A stretch of DNA of 64,000 bases, taken from Chaunax sp. Z400. Its lineage: Eukaryota > Chordata > Actinopteri > Lophiiformes > Chaunacidae. The notes beneath the pieces were generated by a model, which did not search any database, had not been told where the DNA came from, and saw nothing but the letters and a program-made list of their open reading frames with translations. The DNA lies in NCBI GenBank assembly GCA_037577475.1, contig CM075186.1, positions 7,253,501 to 7,317,500 of the forward strand, read 5' to 3'. Shown here in pieces: positions 34,975 to 46,142 of the stretch (positions within the stretch are counted from its first letter, which is position 1; the number at the start of each line of letters is the position of its first letter). Position numbers and translations under genes: made by a program.

Positions 34975-35100
34975 ATTGGCTGGCAACCAGGATGTAACCT
35001 ATACTTCTCACCTAATGTGATTGCATATAGGCTTGGCACCAGCACACATAACCATCATGGATAAAGTATGCAGGTATCCCTCATGGATGGATAGATATTT
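34975..35100 (+). repeat. Dispersed fish repeat, diverged 3' copy
   Basis: The order of 'TGGCTGGCAACCAGGATGTA', 'CTCACCTAATGTGATTGCAT', 'AGGCTTGGCACCAGCACACA' and 'ATGGATGGATAG' follows the 3' half of the repeat also present at 48156-48490. The copy is strongly mutated. Confidence 0.5.
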
Positions 35101-37589
35101 ATAAGGTTAACATGCCAACATTTGATATTTAACATTTATGCTGTTTGCTGCAAATACTTAGCAACTTACTTAGAAATAACAAATTATTATCATCAGTCAT
35201 TCAAGTGTGCTAATATGGTAATGTTAGTATGTTAACATTGTTAAATATAGAAAGTTTGTAACATACAAAAGTTCAGTATTTAAGCATATCTTGCTTTAAT
35301 TAGATGCATCAGAAAAATTTTATTGCTACCGTATTTTGAGTTGCACCATTCAGAGCACATTTTTAGTTTTCATAAAAATCTCTCACCTCCTTTTACTTCA
35401 TTATTTAAGATAATATTCTGCATAACTGAATGAGCTTTTAGAACATTCATAGGCTGGATAATAACCAACATTCTTGACTAATTGTGTTTATCACCAAATC
35501 ACCAAGAGGACTCTGTTTGTAAGCCACATTGTTCTCTAATCACCCGTTTGGCTTTGATTTTTTCCTCTGGCACCAAACTTGCGTGTTCAAGTCTTTTGTA
35601 GACAGGACTGGCAACCCCAGTTGCTGCTCCAGTAATTAGACATCCCCATTCATTCAGAAACAATAGGGCAACGGGGACGCTGAGGCTCTGCTGCTAAACA
35701 GGCTGCTCACTGACCTTCTCCCACAACTGCTCCCAGGACTCTGCTCTGGAATGAGACTGATGTCCTGTGAGGTCCATGATCACTGCCCTCCGATTGGTGG
35801 ACATGAGCCAGGCTTCCACGGCAACCAAAATACCCTGGATGGTACAGATTCAGATAATGTTCTCCTGCTCCAAACACCAATACAGCCATAAAAAAAAAAT
35901 CATAACAACTGCAAAATAAGAGGTTACTGCAAAACAGACGTGTCTGTGTTTGTGTTTGCCTCAGCCATTGCTCACATTTAGAGACACAATTTGGATAATA
36001 CACAGGTTGATTTGCAACATTTGTTTAAAAGGACGATGAACCAATCTTTGCATAGAGGTCTAGCTACTGTATGATATTCCTTTAAAATACATTTTCAGTC
36101 CCTCGGTTTTCATTGTAACGTTTTTTGAAAGGTATTGAATCAATCATTTTGTCAAATAAAGTAAGCAAGGCCTGGGGTGAAGAGCCTTAATGGAGGCCGA
36201 CTGCAACTGTTGTCAGAAAGCTGCTCTAATTCGCTCTAAAAAAAACATCCCTCCAGGTGTCTCCTGCAGCTTCCTCACATCCAGTGTGTTTCTTCACATA
36301 CTGTAACAAACTGTGCAGACTGAAGTGTCACCTCCTCTAACAGTCTGCTGCTGAGTCTCACATCCAGACACGACAGAAGAGGAGAAACACCAGGCTTTTT
36401 CTGAAGGTCCTGACACATGAGCTGACAGGTAGTTTCAGGATTTCTGATTAAAGTGAAATGTGTGTGTAGAACTGCATGCTCCAATTTCTTCGTTCGATAG
36501 AAAGTTGTTGAAATATTAACAATTCAGTAGACAATTCAGAAAACAGCAAGTGATACATTTCTCCATAGAGCACCTTGAGAGATGTTTGTAAAGGTATCCT
36601 GTAGACAGGATACCTTCAACTGCAAACATGGATGATTCTGACTCTTTTTACAATGAAATTTCGATCCATGGAGGTTTCAGATTTGTAAACCTTTCCTCAA
36701 ACCTAGAAAAGCTCATTAAAATTCAGTGAAATTTCCACAATGATTGTTACGTGCCCTGTGTAGGCGTGTCTGCTGGCACCCTGGTCCTGCTCTCTCTCTC
36801 TCTCTTTGCAGGTTCTGCCCTCCTCCTCCTCCTCCTCTGCAGTGAAGGTGCAGCAGGTGTCCCAAATCACCTGATTGAGCAGAGGCGCTTAAGATGCAGA
36901 GGAGAGCTGCAGCCAGTCTCTCAGACCTACAAGCCAACATGGAGTGCTGTGTGATTTTGCGTTTAAGCCCTTCTGTGTTTAGAGTTTACTGCCTTGGTTT
37001 CTAATTGACGTTTCAGTTCTGGTGTATTTCAGTTTGTACCGCTATTCAAAATAAATATCCTTGTTTATATTTAAGAGCTCTTTTCCCACATGGTTATTCT
37101 TCCTGGGTTTTATCCTTATTGTCACTCCCTGTAATCTCCTAGACAACTTCTTGGGATGTAACAACACTACTGCACATATTCAGTGGAACAATGGGTATAA
37201 CTGAGGCCGATGGGACTGTCATCAGTTCTGCAGGTATCTGGTCATAAACCAAAGTACTGGGCAAAGTAATAAAACATTTCTATCCAAACGTTGTTGGGAT
37301 ATTTTTCCTAAAAAACACAATCAGAAATTTAAAAAATGTATCTTATTTGTCTGGATAAAAAAAAAGTAATCATAAAAATGATAGTCACTGTTTTATGGTG
37401 TGTTAAGTACCATATTGTGTTGACAGACTCACTTCCAGGATAAATATTTATGCACATAACCCCTCTTTGGCCTTCCTCCTCCCCTCTTGCCTGGCAGCTC
37501 CATCCTCATCATCCTTCTCCTCACATACTCCTCATCCCTTCTTTGCACACGCCCAAACCATCTCAGTCTCATCTCTCACTTTGTCTCCA

Positions 37590-37640
37590 AATAAGATAAG
37601 ATATCCCTTTATTAGTCCCACAGTGGGGAAATTTACAAAT
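37590..37640 (-). repeat. LINE 3' terminus, truncated (minus orientation)
   Basis: The + strand reads AGATAAGATATCCCTTTATT then AGTCCCACAGTGGGGAAATTT. Its complement is the typical 3' end of a CR1/L2-type LINE ('...AATTTCCCCACTGTGGGACT' followed by AATAAAGG and a TATCT repeat). Only about 50 bases are recognisable. Confidence 0.55.
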
Positions 37641-38167
37641 GAGATACGGTGTGTAAATTAGTGAACTTTAGAGGTATTGTGTGTTTACCTCCTAAGTGAC
37701 TATAACATAACTGAAATCATTTCAGCCAAATGTTTGCTTGATGTGAGATAATTATGAGGAGGAATGTGAACGGGGAAAGGATCTGAAAGTATGTCCACCC
37801 AATTATCACCATGAAAGAACCTTTTGACAAACGGTTTGAGTCAGCATCCATAATGTATCCTCCCCCTGACGGAAAACATAAGCTGGAATCGTTTGACAGC
37901 CTGGCTGCTGTTGCTGGGAGCATATTTCTAATTGTGCTCCCCCTGACAGCATTGGGAAAAGTATGGAGAGGGGAGCAAACAGAGGGGCTGAATTCCCTCA
38001 GTGAGGAATCAGTTTAGGCAGCGGCGCATTCAGTCACACTCAGTGACCTAGAAATGTTGCTGCGATCCCAAACAAAGGAGAAGAACCGAGACAATAAAGC
38101 AGTTATTCCCTGAGGAGGACAGCTCCCATTTGATAATACAGTCAGGAGGACGCCTGGGCGAGTCAAG

Positions 38168-38192
38168 CTGGGCTGGGCTGGGCTGGACTGGA
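38168..38192 (+). repeat. (CTGGG)n short tandem repeat
   Basis: Four to five CTGGG/CTGGA units. With the GGG at 38156-38158 this strand has four G-runs. Confidence 0.8.
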
Positions 38193-38672
38193 CCAGGCTG
38201 CAAGAGCATGGAGGGTGACAGCTCCACCAGGAAGAGGCTGTGGTGTGTTTATGCTCATTTTATACAGCTTGGGTGTGATGACTGTTGGGACCAAGCTGGA
38301 CCGAGTCGTTTCCAGTCCGACTCAGTAGGCGTTGGCGGATAGTTTGAGAAACAGGATTTTACTTTGATGATGTCACTGATGATGCCACTTGTGGTATAGC
38401 TACTTGACCTTAGCTTTGAGTTCCATCTGTAGACTATACATGCAGGATCTCAATCTCTCTACCTTTTTTGGTCTTTTCAGCACAAATTGCACTGAGAATA
38501 AACAGTGTGGGGTCATCTGGTGGTTCAGTGTGTTTTTCTGGTTGTAAGGGTTTTGCTTTGTCTGGGCAAAATTTTTTTTTTAAAACTGTGTAAGTTGATG
38601 GTAACAATCTTTGTGTGTGGTTTGTCCAGTCTTTGTCGGTTTGTTTTAAGCTCTTGCTGTTAACGTCTTCAG

Positions 38673-38752
38673 TAGGGTGACCAGATCCCAAAGGGCAAAA
38701 GGCATAAAAATGCCGTGCAGTCCCACATAAAGCAGGACATCTGGTCACCCTA
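38673..38752. mobile_element. 80-bp hAT-type miniature inverted-repeat element
   Basis: Perfect 14-bp terminal inverted repeats, TAGGGTGACCAGAT at 38673-38686 and ATCTGGTCACCCTA at 38739-38752, flanked by identical 8-bp direct repeats GTCTTCAG at 38665-38672 and 38753-38760. An 8-bp target duplication is typical of hAT insertions. The interior has a small hairpin (GGCAT-AAAA-ATGCC, 38701-38714) and no coding capacity. The intact duplications indicate a clean insertion that has decayed little. Confidence 0.88.
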
Positions 38753-39601
38753 GTCTTCAGCGATGTGTAGATTCTATTAAAGAGTCACCCAACCAAAAGC
38801 AATCAGTGTAGCATCACAGGCTGTAACAAACCCACCACATAACTATTTTAGAAAGTGAAATAATACAGTATTAACCTTAACTACCAATCTAATGTAAAGG
38901 CAAGAATGACTTGATTTTACTATTATATATTCATACATGGAGAAATATGCTTCAGAGTTTATGTATTCATTAATTGTGCACCTCTGTGGACCAATCAGGC
39001 GCCAAAACAAACATTACAATTATCAGCTCATTCCCCATATTGCCTATACAGTATACTGTATATACACCGCTACACCTGTGGTACCATAACTACTAGACTA
39101 CATTCAAAAGCAGCTAAGCTGCTTGTGCAAGCCAACAGCTCTTCATCAGGCCACACTGACTGCTGTGGACGTTTTCAGCTGCAGGACGTTCTGTTGAACC
39201 AGCAGGTCCCAGCTGAAGCCAGGAAGAGATCCCAGACATGAAATATTCATACAGCACACAACAGGCCGTCTGTTCATCAGAGCTGCTCCGTCACTCAGAT
39301 ACTGGATTCTTCTGAAACACCAGCTGATGAGTCCTGAATATGAATGAGAGGACGTGAAATGACACGTTGTGACAGAAAATCTCACTGTTTTCTGGAATCC
39401 AGCTGCTGGCTGTAGCTTTATAATTACCATACAGACGTAAGAAACCAAGTAAGTACGTGTATTTCCCAAAGTGTCAGAGCATTCCTTTGAGATGTTTGAG
39501 CAGGTCTTTTCAAGAAATTATTTTAGAAATAGGCTAAGCAACTTTTATAAACCCAACGCAGGTAATTACACACAAATTACTGTCTCAAAGTTTGTCTTTA
39601 T

Positions 39602-39815
39602 TTCCTCCACAATGGAGGTTATGTTTTCACCTGTGTCCTTTAATGTGTTGGTTGGGTTTTCAGCAGGTTTGCACAAAAACTAATGAATGGATTTCCATTA
39701 AACTTGGTGGGAGGATGGGTCCTTCGCCAGAATAGACCCCATTCAATTTTGGTGCAGGTCTGGATAGAGCCAACATTTCAAACATTTTTAAAGAAACTGA
39801 GCTGTGGTGAATTTA
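39602..39815 (+). repeat. Fish interspersed element, copy 2 (5' part)
   Basis: Begins at CCTCCACAATGGAGG, followed by GTTATGTTTTCACCTGTGTC, TGCACAAAAACTAATGAATG and CCATTAAACTTGGTGGGAGG, in the same order as the copy at 34065. The 3' end is not preserved. Confidence 0.65.
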
Positions 39816-40974
39816 GAATAATCTCATTGGCTGTGCAAGAGTTTTATGCCTTGCAGCTTTTTTGTGTGTGTGAATTCACAAAGAGCAGAACAGACACAAA
39901 GATCACAGCCGGCTGCTGGAGGAGGATAATGTTTGTGACAGCAGAACTGAAAACAGAATAAAATCCTCCTGCCTCGAGCACAGACAGTCGAGTGTGAAGA
40001 CACAAACAGAAACACATTAAGATCAGTAGGCTACACACAGTCACACAGCTCACATGAGGCATCATATTTCACATATAGATCCATATCTGAATTTGTCTGT
40101 ATTTTAGCTTGTTATCCAGAGTCTCTTTAATGTTGCATCAACTACTGGCTGCTCCACAATGTGCTATTCATGCATTTTCAGAAATAAAGATACAGACAGA
40201 CAGCATACACAACAATATTCTTGCCTGTTTGGATACTTTTAAAAAGACTCAGAACACCATTAAAAACAGAATTTGTCAAGTTTACTGTTCATTATTTAAA
40301 AAAAGGTGTGGGACAATATCAGGGAAGGAAGCCATATTTTTAAGCACTGACAGAGGAAGCTGTTCCTCCAAATTCCAATCCAGTCCAGCACTATCCCCAT
40401 CCCCCCTCACCCCTGCCTCTGAGGATAGTATAGCATATATAGCATAGTTTTTATCATTAAGCAATTAATATTATCATGAGAATTAGCCTAAGTGTCTTCC
40501 TGTCCTCTGTGTGGTCAGTGTTTGTTGTTCAGTCAACATATCATCATAAATCCAGTGAAGCTAAAGTGTGGACAGATGGAGCAATGTTTCCCCCTGCAGG
40601 ACAGCAAACTGTAATGCAGTTCGTCTATCACAGCTGAAGTTGACTATTAAATCAGGGTATCCCTTAAAAAAATTAAATGTTGAAGAAAAAAAGTGACAGT
40701 AATGTTCTCCCTGCTGAAAAAAAGAAGTAATGTTTTTTATATTTAAACCTCTGGTGCCCCGTGTTTGACAAAGTGCTGCAAACGTATCCTCTCGGTTGTC
40801 TACAGACAGTACCCTATGGCTCCATATACAGGACTATGTGAATAAGCACGATATAGGTTACCTCACATTGTGGAAAATTAGATGACCTCCACGTTCCACT
40901 AAATGAGTAAATAATTACCTGTGTTTTTCATTACAGAGGTAGTAGATATTGATGGTGGTGGTGGTATGGTATAG

Positions 40975-41350
40975 ATGATTTATACATGTCCAGAAGACCC
41001 ATCACAACCCGGACACAAACTGTTCCAACTTCTACCCTCCGGTAGGTGCTACAGAGCACTGCACGCCAAAACAACCAGATCCCTGAATGTAGATACCATC
41101 CTGACCTGTCACTTTAATTAAATCCTGCACACTGTTTACAATGCACATGTATGCACAGATTACAACTCTGTATATTCTGTACATATACACAGATTAAGTG
41201 TACAAAGTAATCCTGCCTATTATTTTTTATAACTTATTGTCCAGTTTTCTATTCCTGTGTAAACACCTTGAATGCAATGCAAAAACCAGAGTCAAATTCC
41301 TTGAATGTGTTCACATACTTGGCCAATAAAGCTGATTCTGATTCTGATTA
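40975..41350 (+). repeat. LINE 3' end (L2-like), truncated
   Basis: Starts with CATCACAACCCGGACACAAA and TTCTACCCTCCGGTAGGTGC. It ends AGAGTCAAATTCCTTGAATG, CTTGGCCAATAAAGCTGATT and a GATTCT repeat, the characteristic 3' terminus of fish L2-type LINEs. Reverse-transcriptase sequence is absent, so it is a 5'-truncated dead copy. Confidence 0.75.
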
Positions 41351-42708
41351 TAACATCTGCTTCACATGATGAAAAAAATGTAACCTTAGCAAGGCTTTGA
41401 AACTGTTTCACCATAAATGCATCACATCTTTTTGTGCGCTGGTGCCCCACTGCGTACAGCTGATACCCCCCCTCCTCCTCTCAATCCACCTAGTCTGCAT
41501 TTAATTTGTCACTGAACTGTAGCTGAAGAACAACCAGGTTATTTTTGTTGCTCATCATTGTTGCACGTCATAAAACACATACTGTGAATGCTTTGCATAT
41601 CTGGTGGTGAGCTGAAGATGCTTTGTTGGCAGTACATAGTCCTTATCGTGTGTCTCCTGTGTGTGGTCAGTGTTATACTGAACATCCATGTGTTGCTGTT
41701 ACAAAACATACTTATATTACAACCCAGGAGTGTGGAGATAAAGAACATTGAACATTGGCCATTCCTGTTTCTTTTTAATGTGTTTTTAGGGTTTCTTAGG
41801 GTTCTGCCTACTCCTTAACTTATTTTTTCATTCTTCTGATGGTGTGCGCCCACTAATGACCAATTTGTGATGGTCCTCTGCTATGTAGAAAAAAGTCAAC
41901 TTCATTAGGATAATTATTCTTTATAATGCAAATTAAAAGTTGAACTTTTCACCTTTATATTGTACGCAGTTTCCCTTTTTTCTCCCATGATGCCAGGCTT
42001 TCTTACCTTGGTGCATCAACTGCAAAAATTTAAAATTTTCTTCCTTCTCCTCATTTCTTTAGGACAAATTTTGAATTAGAGGAGGATGTTACTGCCATGA
42101 GTCATCATCTTAACTGGCTAACAAATAGATAAACTGGCTTGAAGACATAACCTCTAATTAATGCATTGGTTTAAATCCACCCACAGGACGTCAGTCAATG
42201 ATTTCTGAACTAAACAGGCTGCATATTCAGTAAGAGTTTAAGCTGCACAGTTTAGATGGACAGACACTTTAGCCATACGAAGCTCTTTGCCCTCTGCTGC
42301 CGGTCTTTCACATCACTCTGCCTTTAGATGAAAGTCAGCTGTTACCATGCACACGATGAGAAAACTAACTCGATCATGATAGCAGGTATTCAGCTTGCCA
42401 TATTCACCAGGGTGTTAGAATGCTTATTTAAACCAAACACAAAGTACAGCCGAGGCTACTGGGAATTTAATAAGGAAGCAGTAAAAGAAAAATCAGTCAC
42501 CAAAGTTATACCAATTGTTCCTGATAAGAAAGCTGCAAATGAGACCTAGAAAACTGGTTAAACTGAATTAAAAACATCTTTGATGGAAATGCAGGTAAAA
42601 ACAGAGAACTAAAAAAATAAAAACAAGCTTTGATAACTGAGGAATTGTCCTTTGACTGCCTCTAATCACACATCTTATATCACAAGGATCATTTTTGTGC
42701 TTTTATAT

Positions 42709-43125
42709 TCACAGCACAGCACACTTCAGACAGAGTAGTATCATCATCACCAGCAGGAGGCCAGATCTGTCAGCACCACGATTCCTCACAGAAATAATAG
42801 GAAGGTCGTTGATGACGTTGATCATCAACACTGATCTGCATGGCTCCTTGCTGTAGCACATGCAGTCAAAGTGGATGTCGAACCAGTTGATGTCGTCCTG
42901 TGAGAGGCCCCCACTCACAGTTAGCGGGCCGCCGCGGCGTAGCCGCTGGATCTGGTAACGCCTGGGGTCCAGGTGGAGGAAGACGTCATCGTCCCACTGC
43001 TTCCTCACACAGCGACCTTTGCCCTGGCAGAGCGCTTCACTGCAGAGTTGCGTTGCCTTGGAGACATTCAGGATGTACGGATTCATGACCTGCTCCAGGT
43101 GCCGTCGAGCATCGTAGCAGGTGTC
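42709..43125 (-). CDS. spam1: spam1-like coding exon 3 (stop codon)
   Basis: Acceptor ATCCTGTAG|GAC after a 95-nt intron. Encodes [20 protein letters not shown], the Cys-rich domain and the hydrophobic tail; TGA at 42711-42709. Confidence 0.9.
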   Translation of the reverse strand, partial: DTCYDARRHLEQVMNPYILNVSKATQLCSEALCQGKGRCVRKQWDDDVFLHLDPRRYQIQRLRRGGPLTVSGGLSQDDINWFDIHFDCMCYSKEPCRSVLMINVINDLPIISVRNRGADRSGLLLVMMILLCLKCAVL

Positions 43126-44741
43126 CTACAGGATTTCAGTATATGAAGACAGCGCTCAGTTAGTGTTACAATTTCCAGAAAACCTCAGAGTGATATCACC
43201 TATAGGTAGTGATGTTCTACCTCTGAGCTGGTGACGTTCATGTCTCCCCAGGAAATTACGCCGGCGGCGCCAAGAGAAGCAGCTTCTCCAATAGTGTTCA
43301 CCAGATCGAACTGCCAAAAAGAAAAGGCACAGCAAAAAAAAGGCAATCAGAGCAGGAAACGGTCTCAGCTAATATGTTGGTGTAGATTCTCATTCATCCA
43401 GGTCATGGTAATCTGTGAGGGTTGAATCTGAAGCAACTGGACTTCTGTTTAAAAGAATTCTTGCCTCTCTTCTAAAGAGAAATCCAGTTGCTTCGGATTC
43501 AGCCTTCAAGGAGGGCCTCAGCTGAGTTGATTGACTCAACAGGATTGATTAGTGCAGCTTTCACAGCCTATCACAATCAAGTATTTGACTCATGGTTTGA
43601 TTAGATTCACTTCGGCTGTTAACTAACAGAGTTCTATTAATGTTACCTGTTTAATATACTTCAAGCTCTAAAGTAGGAAGGCAGACACATGCTAGCCAAT
43701 CCGATTTTAGTATTTAAATTCATAAAAAATACAGTATGTTGTTTCGAAAGGTGACAGAAAGGCATGTCTTTCAGTGGGATCACAGGTGAGACTGACTTCT
43801 GACATGTAGTCGTTGGTGCTGTCCTTGTACACTGGGCGAATGAAGGCATAGATGGGGATGGAATAGGAACTGTTGGGGAGTGTCGACACCCTCATGGCCT
43901 CCTGAATACGATGTCGAACGTACATACGAGCCTGCTGGGTGTCACTGAGCACCAGCTCAAGGTAGATGGATGGAAAGAGTGTTGTGGACTCCTTCCAGAG
44001 CCACAGCAGCTCATCATTCCTGCTCTTCTCGATGTCTGGACACTCTCCAGTGTAGTCCTCTATGTCCTGGTTGTAGTCGTAGTTGTAGCAGTCGGGGTAC
44101 AGATAGTAACCCCAGAGACGCTTAGGCCGCAGCCTCTTCCCAATGCGTATGGATCGGACAAAGTACCTTTTGGCTGCACGTTCAAACGCAATCTTCGCCA
44201 AGTCCTCTACCTCATCTTCAGACAACGACGCATTCTTCTTCTTGATGATTTCAATAGAAATCTGTCTATAGATGTCTTTGCTGCCCCAGTTTCGGTTCCA
44301 CTGTGGCCTCCACTCCTCAAAATCAAGCACAGAAAGGCCCGGTTGGTCAGCAGGGATGTAGTACTCGATGTCGTCCTCGGCCAGTTCGTGGTGCTCCTGC
44401 ATGTCTATCAGCTGAGGCAGGCCGTCATCGTACATCTCACCGGTGTCTTCGTCCACATAGGGGAAGATGCCAAAACGGTCAGTATAGAACATGGAGATGC
44501 TCTGGTTGGTTGCTGTCTTCAACGTGCTACTGACAAAATGGAAGTGGGAGAGGTCAAGTGGCATGCTGAAGCGGATGTCGCACAGCTCGGTCGGGGCATT
44601 CCACATGAACACGAAGGGGTGACCGGGACGGATGGGAGGATCTGTTCTCGGTAAGGCCTGGACAGACCACAGCAGGGCCAACATTGTGATGAAGATGGAG
44701 AAGAAATGCTCATTGCTATTGAGCAAGTTGACTTGATTCAT
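42709..44741 (-). CDS. spam1: PH-20/SPAM1-like hyaluronidase (GH56), three coding exons
   Basis: Hydrolyses beta-1,4 N-acetylglucosaminyl bonds in hyaluronan at the cell surface. Exons on the minus strand: 44741-43797, 43310-43221 and 43125-42709, all joining in phase 0, giving 483 aa. Seen: signal peptide ([18 protein letters not shown], about 13-30); the GH56 core with [23 protein letters not shown] and the catalytic pair Asp140/Glu142 in [26 protein letters not shown]; the 30-codon exon-2 segment [20 protein letters not shown]; and the C-terminal Cys module [14 protein letters not shown]...CMCYSKEPC. The final [16 protein letters not shown] suggests a GPI anchor. The 'CYSKEPC' module matches PH-20 better than HYAL4. 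All key active-site residues are present. Assignment between spam1 and a fish-specific hyal4-like name rests on position and this module. Confidence 0.9.
43221..43310 (-). CDS. spam1: spam1-like coding exon 2 (90 nt)
   Basis: Acceptor TTTTTGGCAG|TTC, donor TCAGAG|GTAGAA. The 30 codons encode [20 protein letters not shown], the conserved short exon of hyaluronidase genes. Confidence 0.92.
43420..43504. repeat. Inverted repeat in spam1-like intron 1
   Basis: Arms 43420-43441 and 43483-43504 are 22 bases each and pair at 20 of 22 positions, the other two being G-T wobbles, around a 41-base spacer. The flanking text (GATTCTCATTCATCCAGGTC) is typical of a dispersed fish repeat. Confidence 0.75.
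43797..44741 (-). CDS. spam1: spam1-like coding exon 1
   Basis: ATG at 44741; 315 codons ending YMSE before donor TCAGAA|GTCAGT. Contains the signal peptide and nearly the whole catalytic barrel. A CCCCAG acceptor whose AG lies at 44756-44757 indicates a separate upstream 5' UTR exon. Confidence 0.92.
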
Positions 44742-46053
44742 TTTGGCACTGTAATCTGGGGAATAGAAACATACATAAGGAAAAATAGGAGATCAGAATC
44801 GGGTCATGCTCTCGCATAAATCTAGCTTTGCTTTGAAGTGAGTAACCTAATTTCAGATATGTAGCTCTCACTCCACACAACCAAGTATTACACAGAGACA
44901 TTTGACATTATACCTGGAACATATCAGCATGTTAGCATGCATTTATTAGCAATGCATGTTAGCATTTAGCTTAACCTCCACCTTGCCTTAGTAACTCAAG
45001 GGGCTGCATACTGTAGTATGCTACCAGGTTAAAAGTAGGAATCTTCTCAGAGTTGCAGCATTGTAGTTTTTGCCCCTCTAGTGAATGATGCAGAGAGGAG
45101 TGATTTTGTATCTGTTGTGTAGATCACCTGGTTCAACAAAAAGACAACGGAATTTGTTGTTTTTAAAAAGCAACCTCAGATTTAGCAACTTATCCCAGAA
45201 TAAAGGCAGCCTGCAGTGATCGGACTTTCCTGTTAGACATTGTTTGAGTTTCTGAAGGTATTCACATCATACAGGGGAGTTCTGAAGAATGCATTGCAAT
45301 TCATTCAGTTATATTTTTGACTTGTCTGGTAACCTTGTATGACATTTCGTCAGAGGCTTGGTTCCATTTTCAGTCGATTTTCACAATTCCTGCAGATGCC
45401 TAAAGTTAGGTGTATAACACACCTAGTTAACCACCACATATTTTTCTTTTTCCATCTCAGCAGATCAAGTTAACGCATGAAGCTGGAAGTTTTTTCATAT
45501 GACACAGTACCACTTTCTGACTTCAGTAAAGATTAATGGGTTTTTAATTACGTGAAGACAAAGGGCTTCAGCTTCAGTCAGTATCTGATATCTATTGTCA
45601 GCATTGTGAAATAAAGAATTTTCTGTAAGACTTTCATCGAACTTTGGAACAAATCAGTAAAGCCCTATGTAGCCTATGCCAAAAAGCAAAACAGTACTTT
45701 AGGACATGATGTACAGAGCCGTCAACGAAAGAAGCAGTGCCTGCGGTTGTATAGTAGGCCTACCTGCTGCTCACTTATTTTGAACTGCTCGTCGTCCCAA
45801 TCATGATCGGATCTTTTTTTGGCATGAAAACAGCAGGGTATACAATTGTATTAAATTGTAAATAAGATGACTCACGTAAGCAACACATATAATAATAATG
45901 CCAATAATACTTTTAATAGATTACTAGTAAATGATATTATTAACTCACAAAATAATTTTTAAGAAAATAAAAAATGGAAGCTGTTTGCAGAGGCTTTTAC
46001 TTGGCCAAACCTCATTTCAACTGGCTACACAGTGTTACCTATACAGTATATAG

Positions 46054-46056
<3 letters not shown>

Positions 46057-46140
<84 letters not shown>
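46057..46140. repeat. (AT)n microsatellite
   Basis: 84 bases of uninterrupted AT. Confidence 0.97.

Positions 46141-46142
<2 letters not shown>

Larger units (their letters stand above)
32985..42700. other. Gene-free interval between gpr37 and the hyaluronidase pair
   Basis: About 9.7 kb with no supportable gene. In human the corresponding interval carries TMEM229A; no multi-pass membrane ORF resembling it is visible. Contents: the gpr37 3' UTR (no canonical AATAAA found nearby), two copies of a fish interspersed element, a diverged SINE-like repeat, a LINE tail in each orientation, an 80-bp hAT-type MITE and a (CTGGG)n run. Confidence 0.7.

Noticed and set aside
36716..36960. Hydrophobic ORFs around 36.7-36.95 kb as a TMEM229A remnant
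   Set aside because: The Leu-rich segment comes from a CTC/CCT simple run; there is no multi-pass topology or other resemblance.
43911..44654. Long + strand ORF (247 codons) opposite the spam1-like exon 1
   Set aside because: It is antisense to a strongly conserved hyaluronidase exon; its openness follows from the codon pattern of the real gene and it resembles no family.
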